Shown: positions 17,504-27,578, counted from the first letter of the stretch. The stretch: 64,000 nt of DNA from Methylotenera sp. (GCA_021732365.1 JAKFVD010000004.1:1-64000); one strand, 5' to 3'. A program made the numbers and translations. Notes: generated by a model from the letters alone, not told the origin.

Positions 17504-18994
17504 TTAAGCTTTATTCAGTGTGATGGTTGCAAGAACGCCACCATCCATTTGGTTGTTGAGTGTAACGCTACCGCTATGTAATTTAGCTACTTCCTGCACA
17601 AAATTTAACCCTAACCCCGTGCTTTTTTGGCCTGAATTTGGCGTATTGGCAGGGCGCGATAGTGAGTAAAATTTATCGAATATTTTGGTTAAGGCATAGT
17701 CTGGAATTCCTGCGCCATTATCTCGAATAGCGATATGGATTTGCTGTGTATTTTCGGTAACATATATCTCAATATGACTCTCATCAGCGCTAAAGTCTAG
17801 GGCATTTTCTAGCAGGTTATACAGCGCTTGTCCTAATAAAAAGGCATCAGCTTGTGTAGAAATAGGCGGGTTGGCAGCAAGCAGAAAACGGATATTTCTT
17901 AGCGCAGCTTTGCTATTTAATAGATTGATTTGCGTTTGAATTAAATCATTTAAATTGACCAAGCTGACATGCTGCAACTGCTGTTGATGCTCTAAACTCG
18001 CCAAGCCCAGCATGTTTTGGATAATCGTCTGTACGCGCTGAGATTGGGTTTTAATTTGCGCTAAAAATTGGGTTTGATCGGCTGGCGGCATATTAGGTGA
18101 AATCAATTCTAGTGCGCCTAAAATAGCGGTAATTGGGCTTTTTAGCTCATGCGTCAAATGCTGGACTGAGTCTTGCACATATTGTTTGCCATCTAGTTCG
18201 CTGCGCATGGTTTGCATGGCGTGCGCTAAATCGGTTAATTCATCATTGCTAGAGGTTGGTGGGTCGGCCTTGTCGCCTTTAGCGACATGCATCGCATAAT
18301 CACGCAAGGCATTGATTTTTCTGGTGAATCGCCATGTAAACAAAGCGCCGATGGCAATCGATAGCACAAATAACAATGCGCCCCAGCGAATGATTTTGGC
18401 TTGAGCGCGTTCAATAAAAGGGAGCAAGGCGCGATTGGGTTTTGCAACGGTCAGGCTGCCGATAATTCTGTCGCCATCCATAATCGGTGCGGCAATATAC
18501 ATAATAGTATCGCTATTTTTGTCGCCAGCAATCACTGGGCTAGAGCGAACGCCATATTGTCCCTGTAGCGTCAGGTAGACGTCATTCCACTTACTGTAAT
18601 CTTGGCCTAGCGCGATATTGGCTGAGTCGAATATTACGATGCCTTTTTGGTCTGTGATATAGATGCGATAATCAGCAGCCTGTTTTTGAATGCCCCAGAT
18701 ATTGACGCCATTTTTATGCGGCGAGCGAGCGCCTGTCAAGTATTTGTTCAGGCCTAGCGCAAAGCTGCCATCGATAATATGGCCTGACTTAACATCTTCC
18801 GCCGCTAGTTCCGCTAATATGCTGGCGGTATCAACCAAGGTATCTTCCATTGCCTGCCGTACTCCTGGCTTCACTTCTTCTAAAAACAAAGTCAGCACAA
18901 ACCAGGCCGCTAAACCAACCAATACAAAATAGCCTAAAAATATTTTTAGGCTGATATTCATTTTAAATAGAGGGCTTTTCAAAGCAGGCTTCAT
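17504..18994 (-). CDS. creC: Sensor histidine kinase CreC
   Basis: Membrane kinase of 496 residues. It has TM1 near 14-32, a periplasmic sensor region to about 200, TM2, a HAMP region, the H-box LTHELKSPI, N-box LLENALDF and G-box STGLGLNF. It overlaps creB by 4 bases. The periplasmic segment includes the CreC-typical GIVIFDSANIALGQDYSKWNDVY. Confidence 0.93.
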   Translation of the reverse strand: MKPALKSPLFKMNISLKIFLGYFVLVGLAAWFVLTLFLEEVKPGVRQAMEDTLVDTASILAELAAEDVKSGHIIDGSFALGLNKYLTGARSPHKNGVNIWGIQKQAADYRIYITDQKGIVIFDSANIALGQDYSKWNDVYLTLQGQYGVRSSPVIAGDKNSDTIMYIAAPIMDGDRIIGSLTVAKPNRALLPFIERAQAKIIRWGALLFVLSIAIGALFTWRFTRKINALRDYAMHVAKGDKADPPTSSNDELTDLAHAMQTMRSELDGKQYVQDSVQHLTHELKSPITAILGALELISPNMPPADQTQFLAQIKTQSQRVQTIIQNMLGLASLEHQQQLQHVSLVNLNDLIQTQINLLNSKAALRNIRFLLAANPPISTQADAFLLGQALYNLLENALDFSADESHIEIYVTENTQQIHIAIRDNGAGIPDYALTKIFDKFYSLSRPANTPNSGQKSTGLGLNFVQEVAKLHSGSVTLNNQMDGGVLATITLNKA

Positions 18995-19689
18995 GCCGTT
19001 AAGCTATAACCCATGCCACGGTGCGTAATAATTCCCTCACTACTGGCATCTATCAGCCTAAGCTTGGCGCGTAAGGTTTTAATATGCGCGTCAACTGTGC
19101 GCTCTAATGTGTTTTCTGCCTGAGCCCATACAATATCCATCAGCTGGGTGCGCGAAAATACACGTTTGGGTTGCTGAATAAATGTTTTCAATAATAGATA
19201 TTCATATCTGGTTAGGCTTAAATATTCGCCGTGATAGGTAATTCTGCAAGCTGACTCATCCAATATATAGACATTAGACTGGGCAGGGGATTTTGCAGCG
19301 GGCTCGCCTCTCGCATTGCGCCTTAAAATAGCATGCACGCGTGCCACTACCTCACGCGGACTAAATGGCTTGGTCACGTAATCATCTGCGCCAATCTCTA
19401 AGCCAACTATCCGGTCGATTTCGTGATTGCGCGCAGTTAAAAACAATAAGGGAATACTCGAAATTGAAGCATGAGAGTTTGCGCGAATTTGTTTGCAGAC
19501 ATCGAAACCTGAGATATCTGGCAGGCCGACATCCAGTATCACAAAATCAAATGCGGTCCCTTGCATGGCAATAATCGCATCATGCCCTAGCAGTACATGC
19601 GTGGTCAGAATACCGGCTTCTTTAAAGGCATACAGCAAAGTATCAGCAATAGCTGGCTCATCTTCAGTGATTAAAACGTGCAGTGACAT
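18991..19689 (-). CDS. creB: Response regulator CreB (OmpR family)
   Basis: A 232-residue receiver plus winged-helix regulator. Acidic pocket in ITEDEPAIAD, phospho-Asp in VILDVGLPDISG, switch K in YVTKPFSPRE, C-terminal domain with TRYEYLLLKTF and THRGMGYSL. Its target site is seen at creD. Confidence 0.93.
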   Translation of the reverse strand: MSLHVLITEDEPAIADTLLYAFKEAGILTTHVLLGHDAIIAMQGTAFDFVILDVGLPDISGFDVCKQIRANSHASISSIPLLFLTARNHEIDRIVGLEIGADDYVTKPFSPREVVARVHAILRRNARGEPAAKSPAQSNVYILDESACRITYHGEYLSLTRYEYLLLKTFIQQPKRVFSRTQLMDIVWAQAENTLERTVDAHIKTLRAKLRLIDASSEGIITHRGMGYSLTA

Positions 19690-19836
19690 GCCTCTATTTT
19701 AGGCTAGATTGACAACAGATTGCCAGTTGCATTATTTCCCTGACTTACAACAAAAAATGCGGGTGAATTACTTTAAAACGCCCTGATTTACCAAATGCAC
19801 TAAATTAAACTTTTTAAAAATGGTGTAATTCTATCT

Positions 19837-20358
19837 ATGGCAAATAGAATTCCACCTTCCCTATGTTGGTTAATAGACAAGCGTGCAAGAATAGCGGGCG
19901 AAATTAGAAAAGCAAATCGCTTACTTCAAAAAGCTCAGACATTACTACTCGAGATCAATCAACTAGAAGAAAAACTTAAAGCTATCGATACAACGCTTGA
20001 TTTACATAATATTAAAGTCAATATAGATTTAATTGAGCCAATAGAATCAAAAGATTATAAGTTGAATATACCTCATGGTGAACTGACTAGATCTATTTTG
20101 ACTTGCATTAGAATGTATCAATCTAATGGTCCGGTATCTGCAGAAGTTATTGCGAATTTTGTAATAAATAGACATTTTGATTTTGAAAATGGGGTTACTT
20201 TACATAAAAGTAGAATAGGACGCAGTGTCCATAACCGTTTGTCAGGTTTGTATCACAAAGGAGTACTTATAAGGCATCACGCTGCAGATAAAAATGAATT
20301 TGGCCTTTGGACTTTATCCGATAATTTAATTAAAAATAATTCAGCGAGTAAACCCTAG
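19837..20358 (+). CDS. Hypothetical protein with coiled coil and winged-helix-like C-terminus
   Basis: A 173-residue protein. Residues 15-60 form a charged coiled coil (RARIAGEIRKANRLL...). A conserved-looking HGELTRSILTCIR stretch follows, then a region resembling a small winged helix. I recall similar short proteins (AGEI...LD.TL...HGE.TR) in many proteobacteria, often in mobile regions; function unknown. The stop codon lies inside the terminator stem. Base composition is more AT-rich than the cre genes. Confidence 0.65.
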   Translation: MANRIPPSLCWLIDKRARIAGEIRKANRLLQKAQTLLLEINQLEEKLKAIDTTLDLHNIKVNIDLIEPIESKDYKLNIPHGELTRSILTCIRMYQSNGPVSAEVIANFVINRHFDFENGVTLHKSRIGRSVHNRLSGLYHKGVLIRHHAADKNEFGLWTLSDNLIKNNSASKP

Positions 20359-20380
20359 AGGAATGCACCTCTAGGGTTTT
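20350..20380 (+). terminator. Terminator of the 173-residue hypothetical gene
   Basis: A 12-bp stem (20350-20361 with 20368-20379), a 6-base loop and TTTT on the plus strand. It overlaps the stop codon of the upstream gene and, being symmetric, may also serve the converging transposase gene. Confidence 0.85.
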
Positions 20381-20387
20381 AACCTAC

Positions 20388-21479
20388 TTACTCATGACAA
20401 TATTCAAAACCAAGCCTATTACCTTGAGAGTATCCACAAAATGCTTTTGAAGGCTCTCTTTTAAGGATTCGAGTTAGTAAGTTATCAAACCTTTCGTTAA
20501 CCCCTTCGTACTTAGAGTCATTCCTGTACGCAAACTCAGCCGCATAGAATGCTAAATAGTTTTTTGAAATCCCATTATAGGTTCCATATTCAGCCCGCCT
20601 TATTCGGGAGAAAAAGGATTCAGCTTGATTGTTATTGACTCCAAGTTCATCTTGATACTGCACAGAGTGATTTACTCTTAAATGTGTCAGGCCTAATGCA
20701 GGTGTAATCATATTAAAAGCACTACCAAAATCCGACATTACTATAGCGTCATTTGAAACTGCTTTGTTTATCAAAGGCAGTATTACTTGAGATTTCTCAC
20801 TGCGTATAATGTAGGTGATTGTTCTATTTGAACCGTATGCGCCATCATCATTTAATGCTAATTGAGACATGACTAATACAATTCTTCGATTTTTGAGTTT
20901 TTCAAGATTCCATGGTTCTGGATGTGTTTTTTGATCAGGTACTATCCCATCCTTTCTAGCCCTCAGTTTATTGTTGATAACAAAAGAGTCAGAAGATTTC
21001 CTAACATTACTTCTTCGTGGTTTCCCACAAATATGTAGGCAGTCTGTATGTACAATTCCCGTAAGAGGTTCATGGTTCATTGTTTCGAAAATCACCTCCC
21101 TTATCTTCCCATAATTTAAAAAACCTGTTTTATAAGTAATACCTAATTGTGATGGTAAAAAGTTAGCATTTGCACCTTGTGCAGCATTAATAAATGATAA
21201 AAGGATTATCAATAACTTTTTAAAGCTTAGCTTTCGATGATGAAATGCAGTGCCTGAAGTCACACTGAATCTATAGTCACAATTCTTGCAAGTCCACTGT
21301 CTCCTGGTTTTAATGAAGCCATGTTTATCAACTACTTTACATTCGGGGCAGGCAAATTCTGCTTCATCGCCAAACCTGGACCTTCTGAATATTTCCCAAC
21401 ATTCCTCCTCTGTGATTGTTGCTAACATTAATAATGTCAGCAATCTACTAACTTTTTGTCGTGTGTAATGCATTGCCAT
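20388..21479 (-). mobile_element. IS1595-family (ISXO2-like) transposase
   Basis: DDE-type transposase with an N-terminal zinc ribbon (CPEC...CKNC) and a catalytic domain carrying VHTD, VMSDFGSAF and the family signature NNNQAESFFSRIRR. The open frame extends to a GTG at 21635. I prefer ATG 21479 (or 21473, with AGGA at 8 bases), which gives about 363 residues. Terminal inverted repeats or a target duplication could not be identified, so the element's borders are not defined. The coding frame is intact. Confidence 0.85.
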
Positions 21480-21639
21480 ATGTCCTGCCTTTTCTTTTGT
21501 AAGTGAAAATGCAGGCGTAGTAATAGGTTTCTTTCGGCAACACCAATCCATACAATCTAAAATTGATGCTTGGAGATGCTTGACAAACTTATTGTTAAAG
21601 CAGAAAATATTGCAACAGTTACTAAATTGTGGCACATTA

Positions 21640-21676
21640 AAAGCTCAGAATACCTCTACCAAAGGTTCTGGGCTTT
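21640..21676 (-). terminator. Hairpin between the small HTH gene and the transposase
   Basis: An 11-bp stem (21640-21650 with 21666-21676, one G-T pair) with a 15-base loop. On the minus strand it is followed by TTTT. It probably ends transcripts of the 84-residue gene and insulates the transposase. Confidence 0.55.
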
Positions 21677-21750
21677 GTGCTTTCTACGCCTAAGTTTTAG
21701 TTTCAATCGGTATCGTTAATTCATAACTGCCTCCTTCTTAATTTATTTGT

Positions 21751-22005
21751 CTAGTCTGCATTATTGTTAGCTGGTGCATGATTAAGTGATGAGAGCCAAT
21801 TTTCAACATCTCTTGTATAGGCAAACTTCCCTCTCCGCCCTTTGATATTAAATGTGTCAATTCCGACAGTATTTCTTTTAATAGCAGCTCGAAATGCAAA
21901 CATCGTCTTAAATCCTAAAATCTTCATTAAATCTTCATTGCCCATCACTGGGCCAAAGCCAGTTTGCAAGTCGAAAGCTTGTTTAGATTTGTCCTCATTT
22001 GTCAT
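21751..22005 (-). CDS. Small putative DNA-binding protein
   Basis: An 84-residue protein. The segment GNEDLMKILGFKTMFAFRAAIKRNTV followed by GKFAYTRDVENWLSSL looks like an excisionase/MerR-type helix-turn-helix that ends in a 'T-x-D-V-x-x-W-L' helix. Not assignable to a named family. It is divergent from the next gene across about 90 AT-rich bases and may regulate that pair. Confidence 0.6.
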   Translation of the reverse strand: MTNEDKSKQAFDLQTGFGPVMGNEDLMKILGFKTMFAFRAAIKRNTVGIDTFNIKGRRGKFAYTRDVENWLSSLNHAPANNNAD

Positions 22006-22095
22006 TTTGTAACTCCATTTCTTCTGAATTGTTACGAGAGTAAGTTACTATTTAGTTTTATAAAAGTGTCATAAAAATATGAATTTCATCCAACT

Positions 22096-22992
22096 ATGAG
22101 CAGAGGCCGAAAAAAAACAGACTCCTTGTTGAAGTTGCGTACATTGGTTTGGTATTGGGGAGTTAGATACATAACGGGATTACGTGACGGTAAGCTAGAT
22201 ATGAAATTCACTCCAATAGATACTTCCGAACCTAAAAGAGTGTATGCCGATCGAATTAGAATATTTGAAGACATAAAGAAATCAGGGTGTTCAATTACTA
22301 GAGGTAATCACCGAAAAAGAAACTTTGATTTATTAGAAATTGTAAATGCCACTGAAGGGTTGGAAGGATCATCTGATTTTTACAATACAGGATTATGGGA
22401 TTTTTTAAACGAAAAAGATTCAACTATTGAAAGTACAACTCTACACATGGCTACAATGATTGGCGAACTTGAATTATATAAACTTCCAATGCGAGGTCCA
22501 TCAGCTGCAAATGCAAATGAGTTAAGAATGCTTTCTGAACTTACGAATTTAACTGAGGAAAGAATATGGGAAATTCAAACTTATGAAATCCAGACAATTA
22601 ATCGAGAGCCATATGACAATGTTTTAAATAGTTTATGTAAATTTGATGATTACTTAGAATTGTTAAATAAACTAGATTTTTATCTATTAACAAAATATCT
22701 AAATAACCTGAGTTTTTTTATTGCATTTTATCGATATGCAATGCTGACAAGTAATTTTCATGCATTGATTTCTGCGGCTGATAAAATTGACGAATACCTC
22801 TTCATTTTGTTCATCCAAAAAGCTTGGGATAGAGAGAACATCACAAAAAAACTTGCACATGAGATTCATTTTAAAGTTTTTAAAGGTACTAATCAGAAAG
22901 ACTTAAAAACGATGCCGCACTTACAGAAATTTAATTTTTTTGAAAATGAATCTACTTTAGCTATTAATAAATTCATGAACTTAATTAATTAA
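22096..22992 (+). CDS. Hypothetical protein, accessory island
   Basis: A 298-residue protein that I do not recognise. It has a basic N-terminus (SRGRKKTDSLLKLRTLVWYWGVRYI), is helix-rich, and contains an FFIAFYRYAML stretch. No signal peptide, enzyme motif or clear membrane segments. AT-rich, no strong ribosome site before the ATG, and transcribed away from the small DNA-binding gene. Confidence 0.6.
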   Translation: MSRGRKKTDSLLKLRTLVWYWGVRYITGLRDGKLDMKFTPIDTSEPKRVYADRIRIFEDIKKSGCSITRGNHRKRNFDLLEIVNATEGLEGSSDFYNTGLWDFLNEKDSTIESTTLHMATMIGELELYKLPMRGPSAANANELRMLSELTNLTEERIWEIQTYEIQTINREPYDNVLNSLCKFDDYLELLNKLDFYLLTKYLNNLSFFIAFYRYAMLTSNFHALISAADKIDEYLFILFIQKAWDRENITKKLAHEIHFKVFKGTNQKDLKTMPHLQKFNFFENESTLAINKFMNLIN

Positions 22993-23326
22993 ATTTATAT
23001 TTTAATGATTGTAATCAAAATGTATGGGATATGGAAAATGCATAAACGAATGTTCTAGTAAGGTTCATATCGCGCAATAGTTGCTTGAGCCTCAGTTAAG
23101 AAGTTTATTTTATAATTGCAGGGCTTAAATCTTTTAAAGACTCTTTATCATATATCAATTTAACTTTTTCTCTCTTATGTGTCATATCAAGATTAAATAG
23201 TAACTGCAAAATATTTGTGTAGAAACTTGAATCCACATATTGAAAACAATACGATGGTTAATATTTAAAGACCTATTCTTTTATTGCTGATAAATTGTAT
23301 TTATGCTGTTTAATGTTTGAATAATT
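22993..23326. other. AT-rich intergenic stretch
   Basis: 334 bases between the 298-residue hypothetical gene and the phosphatase-like gene. I see no gene, repeat or convincing terminator in it. Confidence 0.5.
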
Positions 23327-23749
23327 ATGCAAAAAGTGACTTTTATCAATCGCACAACGGCAGAACAAAAACTTGGTTCTGTTAGCTCAGCTATCATTTC
23401 AATTACACAACCAAACACATCTCCTGCTATTCTCCAGTCAGGATGGTACAGCGTACTTCCAATACAGTTTGATGATACAAACCCCGAGGTCATTAAACGT
23501 AAAGAACGAAAAATCCCTCGAATTGCAATGACACTTGCAGATGCCACGACTATCGTTAAATTTGTGCATCAAACCGCTCCAGATATTGAGGAAATGATAG
23601 TTCATTGCCAAGGTGGAATTAGTCGTTCAGCAGCAGTTGCAAAGTGGATTGCAGAAACATACGAGCTTCCTTTTGATCACAAATATGATCTTTTCAATAC
23701 TTATGTGTATAAATTATTAAAAGAGGCTGATAAAAGAGTTAAGCGATGA
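23327..23749 (+). CDS. Cys-based (dual-specificity-like) phosphatase domain protein
   Basis: A 140-residue protein with the P-loop HCQGGISRSAAV, which fits the C(X)5R-S/T signature of tyrosine and dual-specificity phosphatases, followed by the expected helix AKWIAETY. A candidate general acid lies in the central loop region (FDDTNPEV). The protein is short, like stand-alone phosphatases of phages and islands. Substrate unknown; it has no adjacent kinase gene. Confidence 0.72.
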   Translation: MQKVTFINRTTAEQKLGSVSSAIISITQPNTSPAILQSGWYSVLPIQFDDTNPEVIKRKERKIPRIAMTLADATTIVKFVHQTAPDIEEMIVHCQGGISRSAAVAKWIAETYELPFDHKYDLFNTYVYKLLKEADKRVKR

Positions 23750-23890
23750 TGGATAGTGAATTATTTTAAAACTAGTTGCATCTGCACTAATTTTTATAAA
23801 TTTAGTATGTGGGCTTATTCACTCTTAAAGTTGAACGACAGATGCATAATCCTAATGCTTTTCATGCAGCTTTACCAAAAGGATTGAAGT

Positions 23891-24514
23891 TTAAAAAATG
23901 CTCAATGGGATGCCAGCATGTGCGCTATCGGCTCTAAGTGGGCGGTCAACGTCTGCATTAACAAACGCGAATAGGATTAGCCCAAGCCAGAACTCAAGGA
24001 ATGCTATCAGAAATGAGTTCCCGTGCTCTTTAAGATGGCGATAAGATTCAACAAACTGGCCGGAATCTGGACGTTCGCGGCGCTCAATTAGTCGCCTGTA
24101 ATATCGAATTGTCTGCTGCGATGAATTTTGAAATACCTTAAGATGCAGCACTCCTTGAAACGTAAGTACAATGCCAAACAAGACTGCAACTGATGACTTC
24201 CATAACACTGGAGGGGATTGCACAGGGGATAAGAACCAAAATGTTTCACCCATAATTAGGGCCAGTGCCAGAACTGAACCGAAGGGGTTGGCACGTGACC
24301 GCCAACCCATTTTCTGTACGGGAGCCCATAACAATGCCCTAGCCATGTGCATGATGAGTAAAGGGCCGCTCGCTTTGTAACAGAAAGCCAGACCGTAAGT
24401 AGCTAGCAGCGCTAAATGCGCCCTACCAAAGTCGGCTGGGTCTTTCGGCAAGAACAGAAGGCTCTGTAAATGCTTATTCGTCGAGAAAATGAAGTGGATA
24501 ATCAAGACTTCCAT
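23891..24514 (-). CDS. Predicted multi-pass membrane protein, unknown
   Basis: A 207-residue protein with about four hydrophobic segments (around 35-60, 75-98, 105-122 and 168-186). A charged loop with QQTIRYYRRLIERRERPDSGQF lies between the third and fourth. The gene is visibly richer in G and C than its island neighbours, suggesting a separate origin. I do not recognise the family. Confidence 0.55.
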   Translation of the reverse strand: MEVLIIHFIFSTNKHLQSLLFLPKDPADFGRAHLALLATYGLAFCYKASGPLLIMHMARALLWAPVQKMGWRSRANPFGSVLALALIMGETFWFLSPVQSPPVLWKSSVAVLFGIVLTFQGVLHLKVFQNSSQQTIRYYRRLIERRERPDSGQFVESYRHLKEHGNSFLIAFLEFWLGLILFAFVNADVDRPLRADSAHAGIPLSIF

Positions 24515-24984
24515 TACAGTACCCAGTGCGTATCGTATTCCGTAGAACTCTTACCAGCGAGATTCGTCTGAGGTACTCATATTTACTTTGTGCTAAAAAT
24601 TAGTATAGAGACCGAAGGTTGGCATAATAAAAAAGAATTATTGTTATACATAGTTGAAATCCCTTGTCTTTCTTAGTTTTATTGTTTCTCAGTCTTTAGA
24701 TTAAATTATTATTATAAAGACGGACTCATCACCGTTTTGATTGTAATTGATGTAATTTATTTTATGCAAATTTTGGTTAATATCACTAAGAGTTGACATG
24801 TAATAGGGTAACTTTTGGGAAAGTAGATGACGAATAACCATAATTGACATATGACTACAGCGGGTTGAAAACAGTCTTGGAAATAACTATTTAAAAGTTA
24901 TGTTTTAAAAGATAAATGATTCTTAATAAAGAATGTTCGATTCTTATGTATGGTTTACAGACAAATAAATCATTGGTTGGGCAT
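24515..24984. other. AT-rich intergenic stretch
   Basis: 470 bases between the membrane-protein gene and the Rhs-like remnant. No open frame of note, repeat or hairpin was seen. Low GC is consistent with accessory DNA. Confidence 0.5.
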
Positions 24985-25574
24985 TTAAAATGGGCTTCTA
25001 GCACCAGATCCATATCGGTGTGCCTCTTGTTCTAAAGGATTTGAATCGTGAGTACTACCACCTATAAATCCAGAGCCATAGGTCGGAAAGAAAAGTGGTC
25101 CCAACACTTCACATTGATATGTGTTTCCCTGTTCATAAAGCCCAACGTTGTACATAAATCCAGAATCAGAGGTATCCTGATTAACATTTGGAGAAAAATC
25201 GCTACCATACGAAACTGTGTTTCCAATTATGATAGCTGTCCCACTTATAGTGAGTGGATTATTGAGGAGGGTTACGCTGTTTTCCTCAATAAGGAAACTA
25301 GGATTTTCACCAAGTTCAAATGAATACCCGACTTTACCCACAACATATCCAAGCCCAGCAAAGGCTGCAACCAAGGCAGTATTTGGAAGATTTCATACTT
25401 CAGCAGTATTGATGAAATAGCCGAACGTGGGCCACCAGTTGCAGTTTCGTAAAATGACCGTCTAAATGCGCTGAAGATTGCCCCATTCTCAAAGCTGCCT
25501 CCACCAATCGACGAAACAACTCCTCCAGCCACTGCATCCGCTGCAAGACGCAGGTCCGCGTCATGTAAAGCTTC
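24985..25574 (-). pseudogene. Broken Rhs-type polymorphic-toxin C-terminal remnant
   Basis: Two minus-strand frames make up one degraded gene. The upstream part reads ALHDADLRLAADAVAGGVV, then SSIGGGSFENGAIFSAFRR, a segment typical of the region after the Rhs core. It then loses frame near 25380. The other frame continues with TALVAAFAGLGYVVGKV and a unique tail to the stop at 24985, ending EAHRYGSGARSPF. A stop codon blocks the frame above 25575, and no Rhs core repeats are present. The tail (about 110 residues, SGTAIIIGNTVSYGSDF...) would be the variable toxin or toxin-like end; its activity is unknown. Confidence 0.6.
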
Positions 25575-25763
25575 TACTTGAGGTGTCTTTTATCCGACTT
25601 AGTCTGTGACCAAATTGTGATAGTCGCGTGACGGACGCGCGAAATTTTTTAGTAACAATCATCATCACTGTGAATAAATTAGTTATTAAAATTGCATTTC
25701 CTTTGATGACATGCTTACCTCTTCGACAAATCAACTATTCATAGGTGGATCATAGGCGACATC

Positions 25764-26639
25764 ATGCAAATGAGAGATGATTATCTTGGCGCAAATGTAC
25801 AGAGTACTGTAACTAGTATTCCTTGCATGGCGGGCGTTGGTTTGCGCGCTACACATTATCAAGAAATTTTGAAAACATTGCCAAAAATTGGCTGGTTTGA
25901 GGTACATAGCGAAAATTATTTCGGTGCAGGTGGCCAGCCTTTATATTTTCTTGAACAAATTCGCAATTATTATCCAATTAGTTTGCATGGTGTAGGGCTT
26001 TCGCTTGGTAGCTCAGATATCTTAAATCAGTTGCATTTAAAAAAACTAAAAAATTTGATTCAACATATTGAGCCAGGTTTGGTATCCGAACATCTTTGCT
26101 GGGGTTCGATTGGCGGACGAAGCTTGAATGATCTTTTACCGCTGCCTTATACAGAAGAGGCTCTCAGTAACATCGTTTCACATATTCAACAAACACAAGA
26201 CTTTTTAGGACGGCGTATCTTAATTGAAAATGTATCAAGTTATTTGCAATTTAAACATTCAAATATTCCAGAGTGGGAGTTTTTAAAGGAAGTTGCAGTA
26301 CGCAGCGGTTGCGGAATTTTGTTAGATATTAATAATATTTACGTTAATTCAATTAATCATGGTTTTGACTCTATGCATTATATCGATGCAATTCCTTTGG
26401 GTGCTGTTGAGGAAATTCATTTAGCGGGTTTTGACAGCAATGGTAGCTGTTTGATTGATACACATGGAACGCCAGTTTCTAAAGAGGTATGGGCCTTGTA
26501 CGAATATGCGCTAGCCAGTTTTGGGGGTAAACCCACCCTCATTGAGTGGGATACTGATATTCCATCCTTTGCAACTTTATTGAGAGAAGCCTTAAAAGCG
26601 CAACTAAGATTGGAGCAGTTTAATGTTGTCGCTGCGTGA
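25764..26639 (+). CDS. bufB: MNIO-family (DUF692) oxidative RiPP-modifying enzyme BufB
   Basis: TIM-barrel multinuclear non-heme iron enzyme of the DUF692 family, 291 residues. Characteristic segments are GVGLRATHY, FEVHSENYFGAGG, SLHGVGLSLGS, SEHLCWG, LIENVSSY, LLDINNIYVN, EIHLAGF, DTHGTPV and LIEWDTDIP, which hold the His/Asp/Glu metal ligands. Bufferin MNIOs modify cysteines of a precursor peptide (here the gene at 27579) to make copper-binding groups. The stop overlaps bufC by 17 bases. Confidence 0.92.
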   Translation: MQMRDDYLGANVQSTVTSIPCMAGVGLRATHYQEILKTLPKIGWFEVHSENYFGAGGQPLYFLEQIRNYYPISLHGVGLSLGSSDILNQLHLKKLKNLIQHIEPGLVSEHLCWGSIGGRSLNDLLPLPYTEEALSNIVSHIQQTQDFLGRRILIENVSSYLQFKHSNIPEWEFLKEVAVRSGCGILLDINNIYVNSINHGFDSMHYIDAIPLGAVEEIHLAGFDSNGSCLIDTHGTPVSKEVWALYEYALASFGGKPTLIEWDTDIPSFATLLREALKAQLRLEQFNVVAA

Positions 26640-27390
26640 CTTACAAACACAGTTTGAAACGGATTTATTTGATGGGAACGTAGCAAAAAGTGCTTATATT
26701 TTAAAAGATGGTATTTCAGTAAAAGAAAGAATTGCAATTTATCGCCATAATGTTTTTTCAAACTACCGCAAAACACTAAGCGCAGTTTATCCAGTAGTTG
26801 AACGACTCGTTGGGGAACAGTTTTTTCGCCAAGCTGCCGATTCTTACATCAGCGCCTATCCCTCATTAAGTGGAGATTTAAACGAATACGGTGCGAACTT
26901 TCCGCAGTTTCTTACTGCATATGCACCTGTATCAAAACTACCTTACTTGCCTGCTGTAGCGAGTCTTGAGTGGTTAATCGAACTGGTATTCCACGCAGCA
27001 GATGAAATGCCAAAGGTGCTAGAGAAACTTATAAATGTGCCTGAAGATAAATATGGTGAACTACATTTTTTGCTTAATCCAGCATCACAGTTATTTCAAT
27101 CTAATTACCCAGTAGCAAAAATATGGCAAGTGAATCAAGCCGATTGGCAGGGAGATTGTGCCGTTGATTTGCAATTAGGCGGCTGCGAATTACTGATCTT
27201 GCGTAAAGATTTTTCAATCAGTATCAATCCGCTCGCAAAAGGCGAGTACCTAATGTTGCTCGGATTAGCTAAGGGCGAAGATATCAATACATCTTTTTGT
27301 AAGGCAATTGAAGCTCAAAGCGAGTTAGATTTAGGAGGTTTTCTACAGAAAATGGTTCAAGAGGGTATTTTGGTTGATGTGCGGATTTGA
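26623..27390 (+). CDS. bufC: DUF2063 RiPP partner protein BufC
   Basis: A 255-residue DUF2063 protein with the hallmarks RIAIYRHNVFSNYRKTL, A-VYPVVERLVGEQFF and A-SLEWL. It partners the MNIO enzyme, probably by presenting the precursor. GGAG lies 7 bases before the ATG, within the end of bufB. Confidence 0.92.
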   Translation: MLSLRDLQTQFETDLFDGNVAKSAYILKDGISVKERIAIYRHNVFSNYRKTLSAVYPVVERLVGEQFFRQAADSYISAYPSLSGDLNEYGANFPQFLTAYAPVSKLPYLPAVASLEWLIELVFHAADEMPKVLEKLINVPEDKYGELHFLLNPASQLFQSNYPVAKIWQVNQADWQGDCAVDLQLGGCELLILRKDFSISINPLAKGEYLMLLGLAKGEDINTSFCKAIEAQSELDLGGFLQKMVQEGILVDVRI

Positions 27391-27578
27391 AGTTTTGACA
27401 TAAGAACCAGATGAGAAATTACCCCGAGCTGTTTGTTATTGTAGCTTTAGAGTCTCGTGATATTTGCGTGATTTTATCTACATAAGATTACAGCAATCAA
27501 ATGGAGAAAAATCTTACATTTGTGTATGAAGCTTCTAGAAGGAACTCTTTAATTTCATTTTTTATATGGAGAAACAAT

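Noticed and set aside
20388..21750. Terminal inverted repeats of the IS1595-type element
   Set aside because: No matching end sequences or target duplication could be identified by eye; the hairpins flanking it look like terminators.
25623..25652. CGCGT-GACGG-ACGCG hairpin with a nearby T-run before bufB
   Set aside because: Stem is only 5 bp and the T-run is displaced by several bases; not a convincing terminator or operator.
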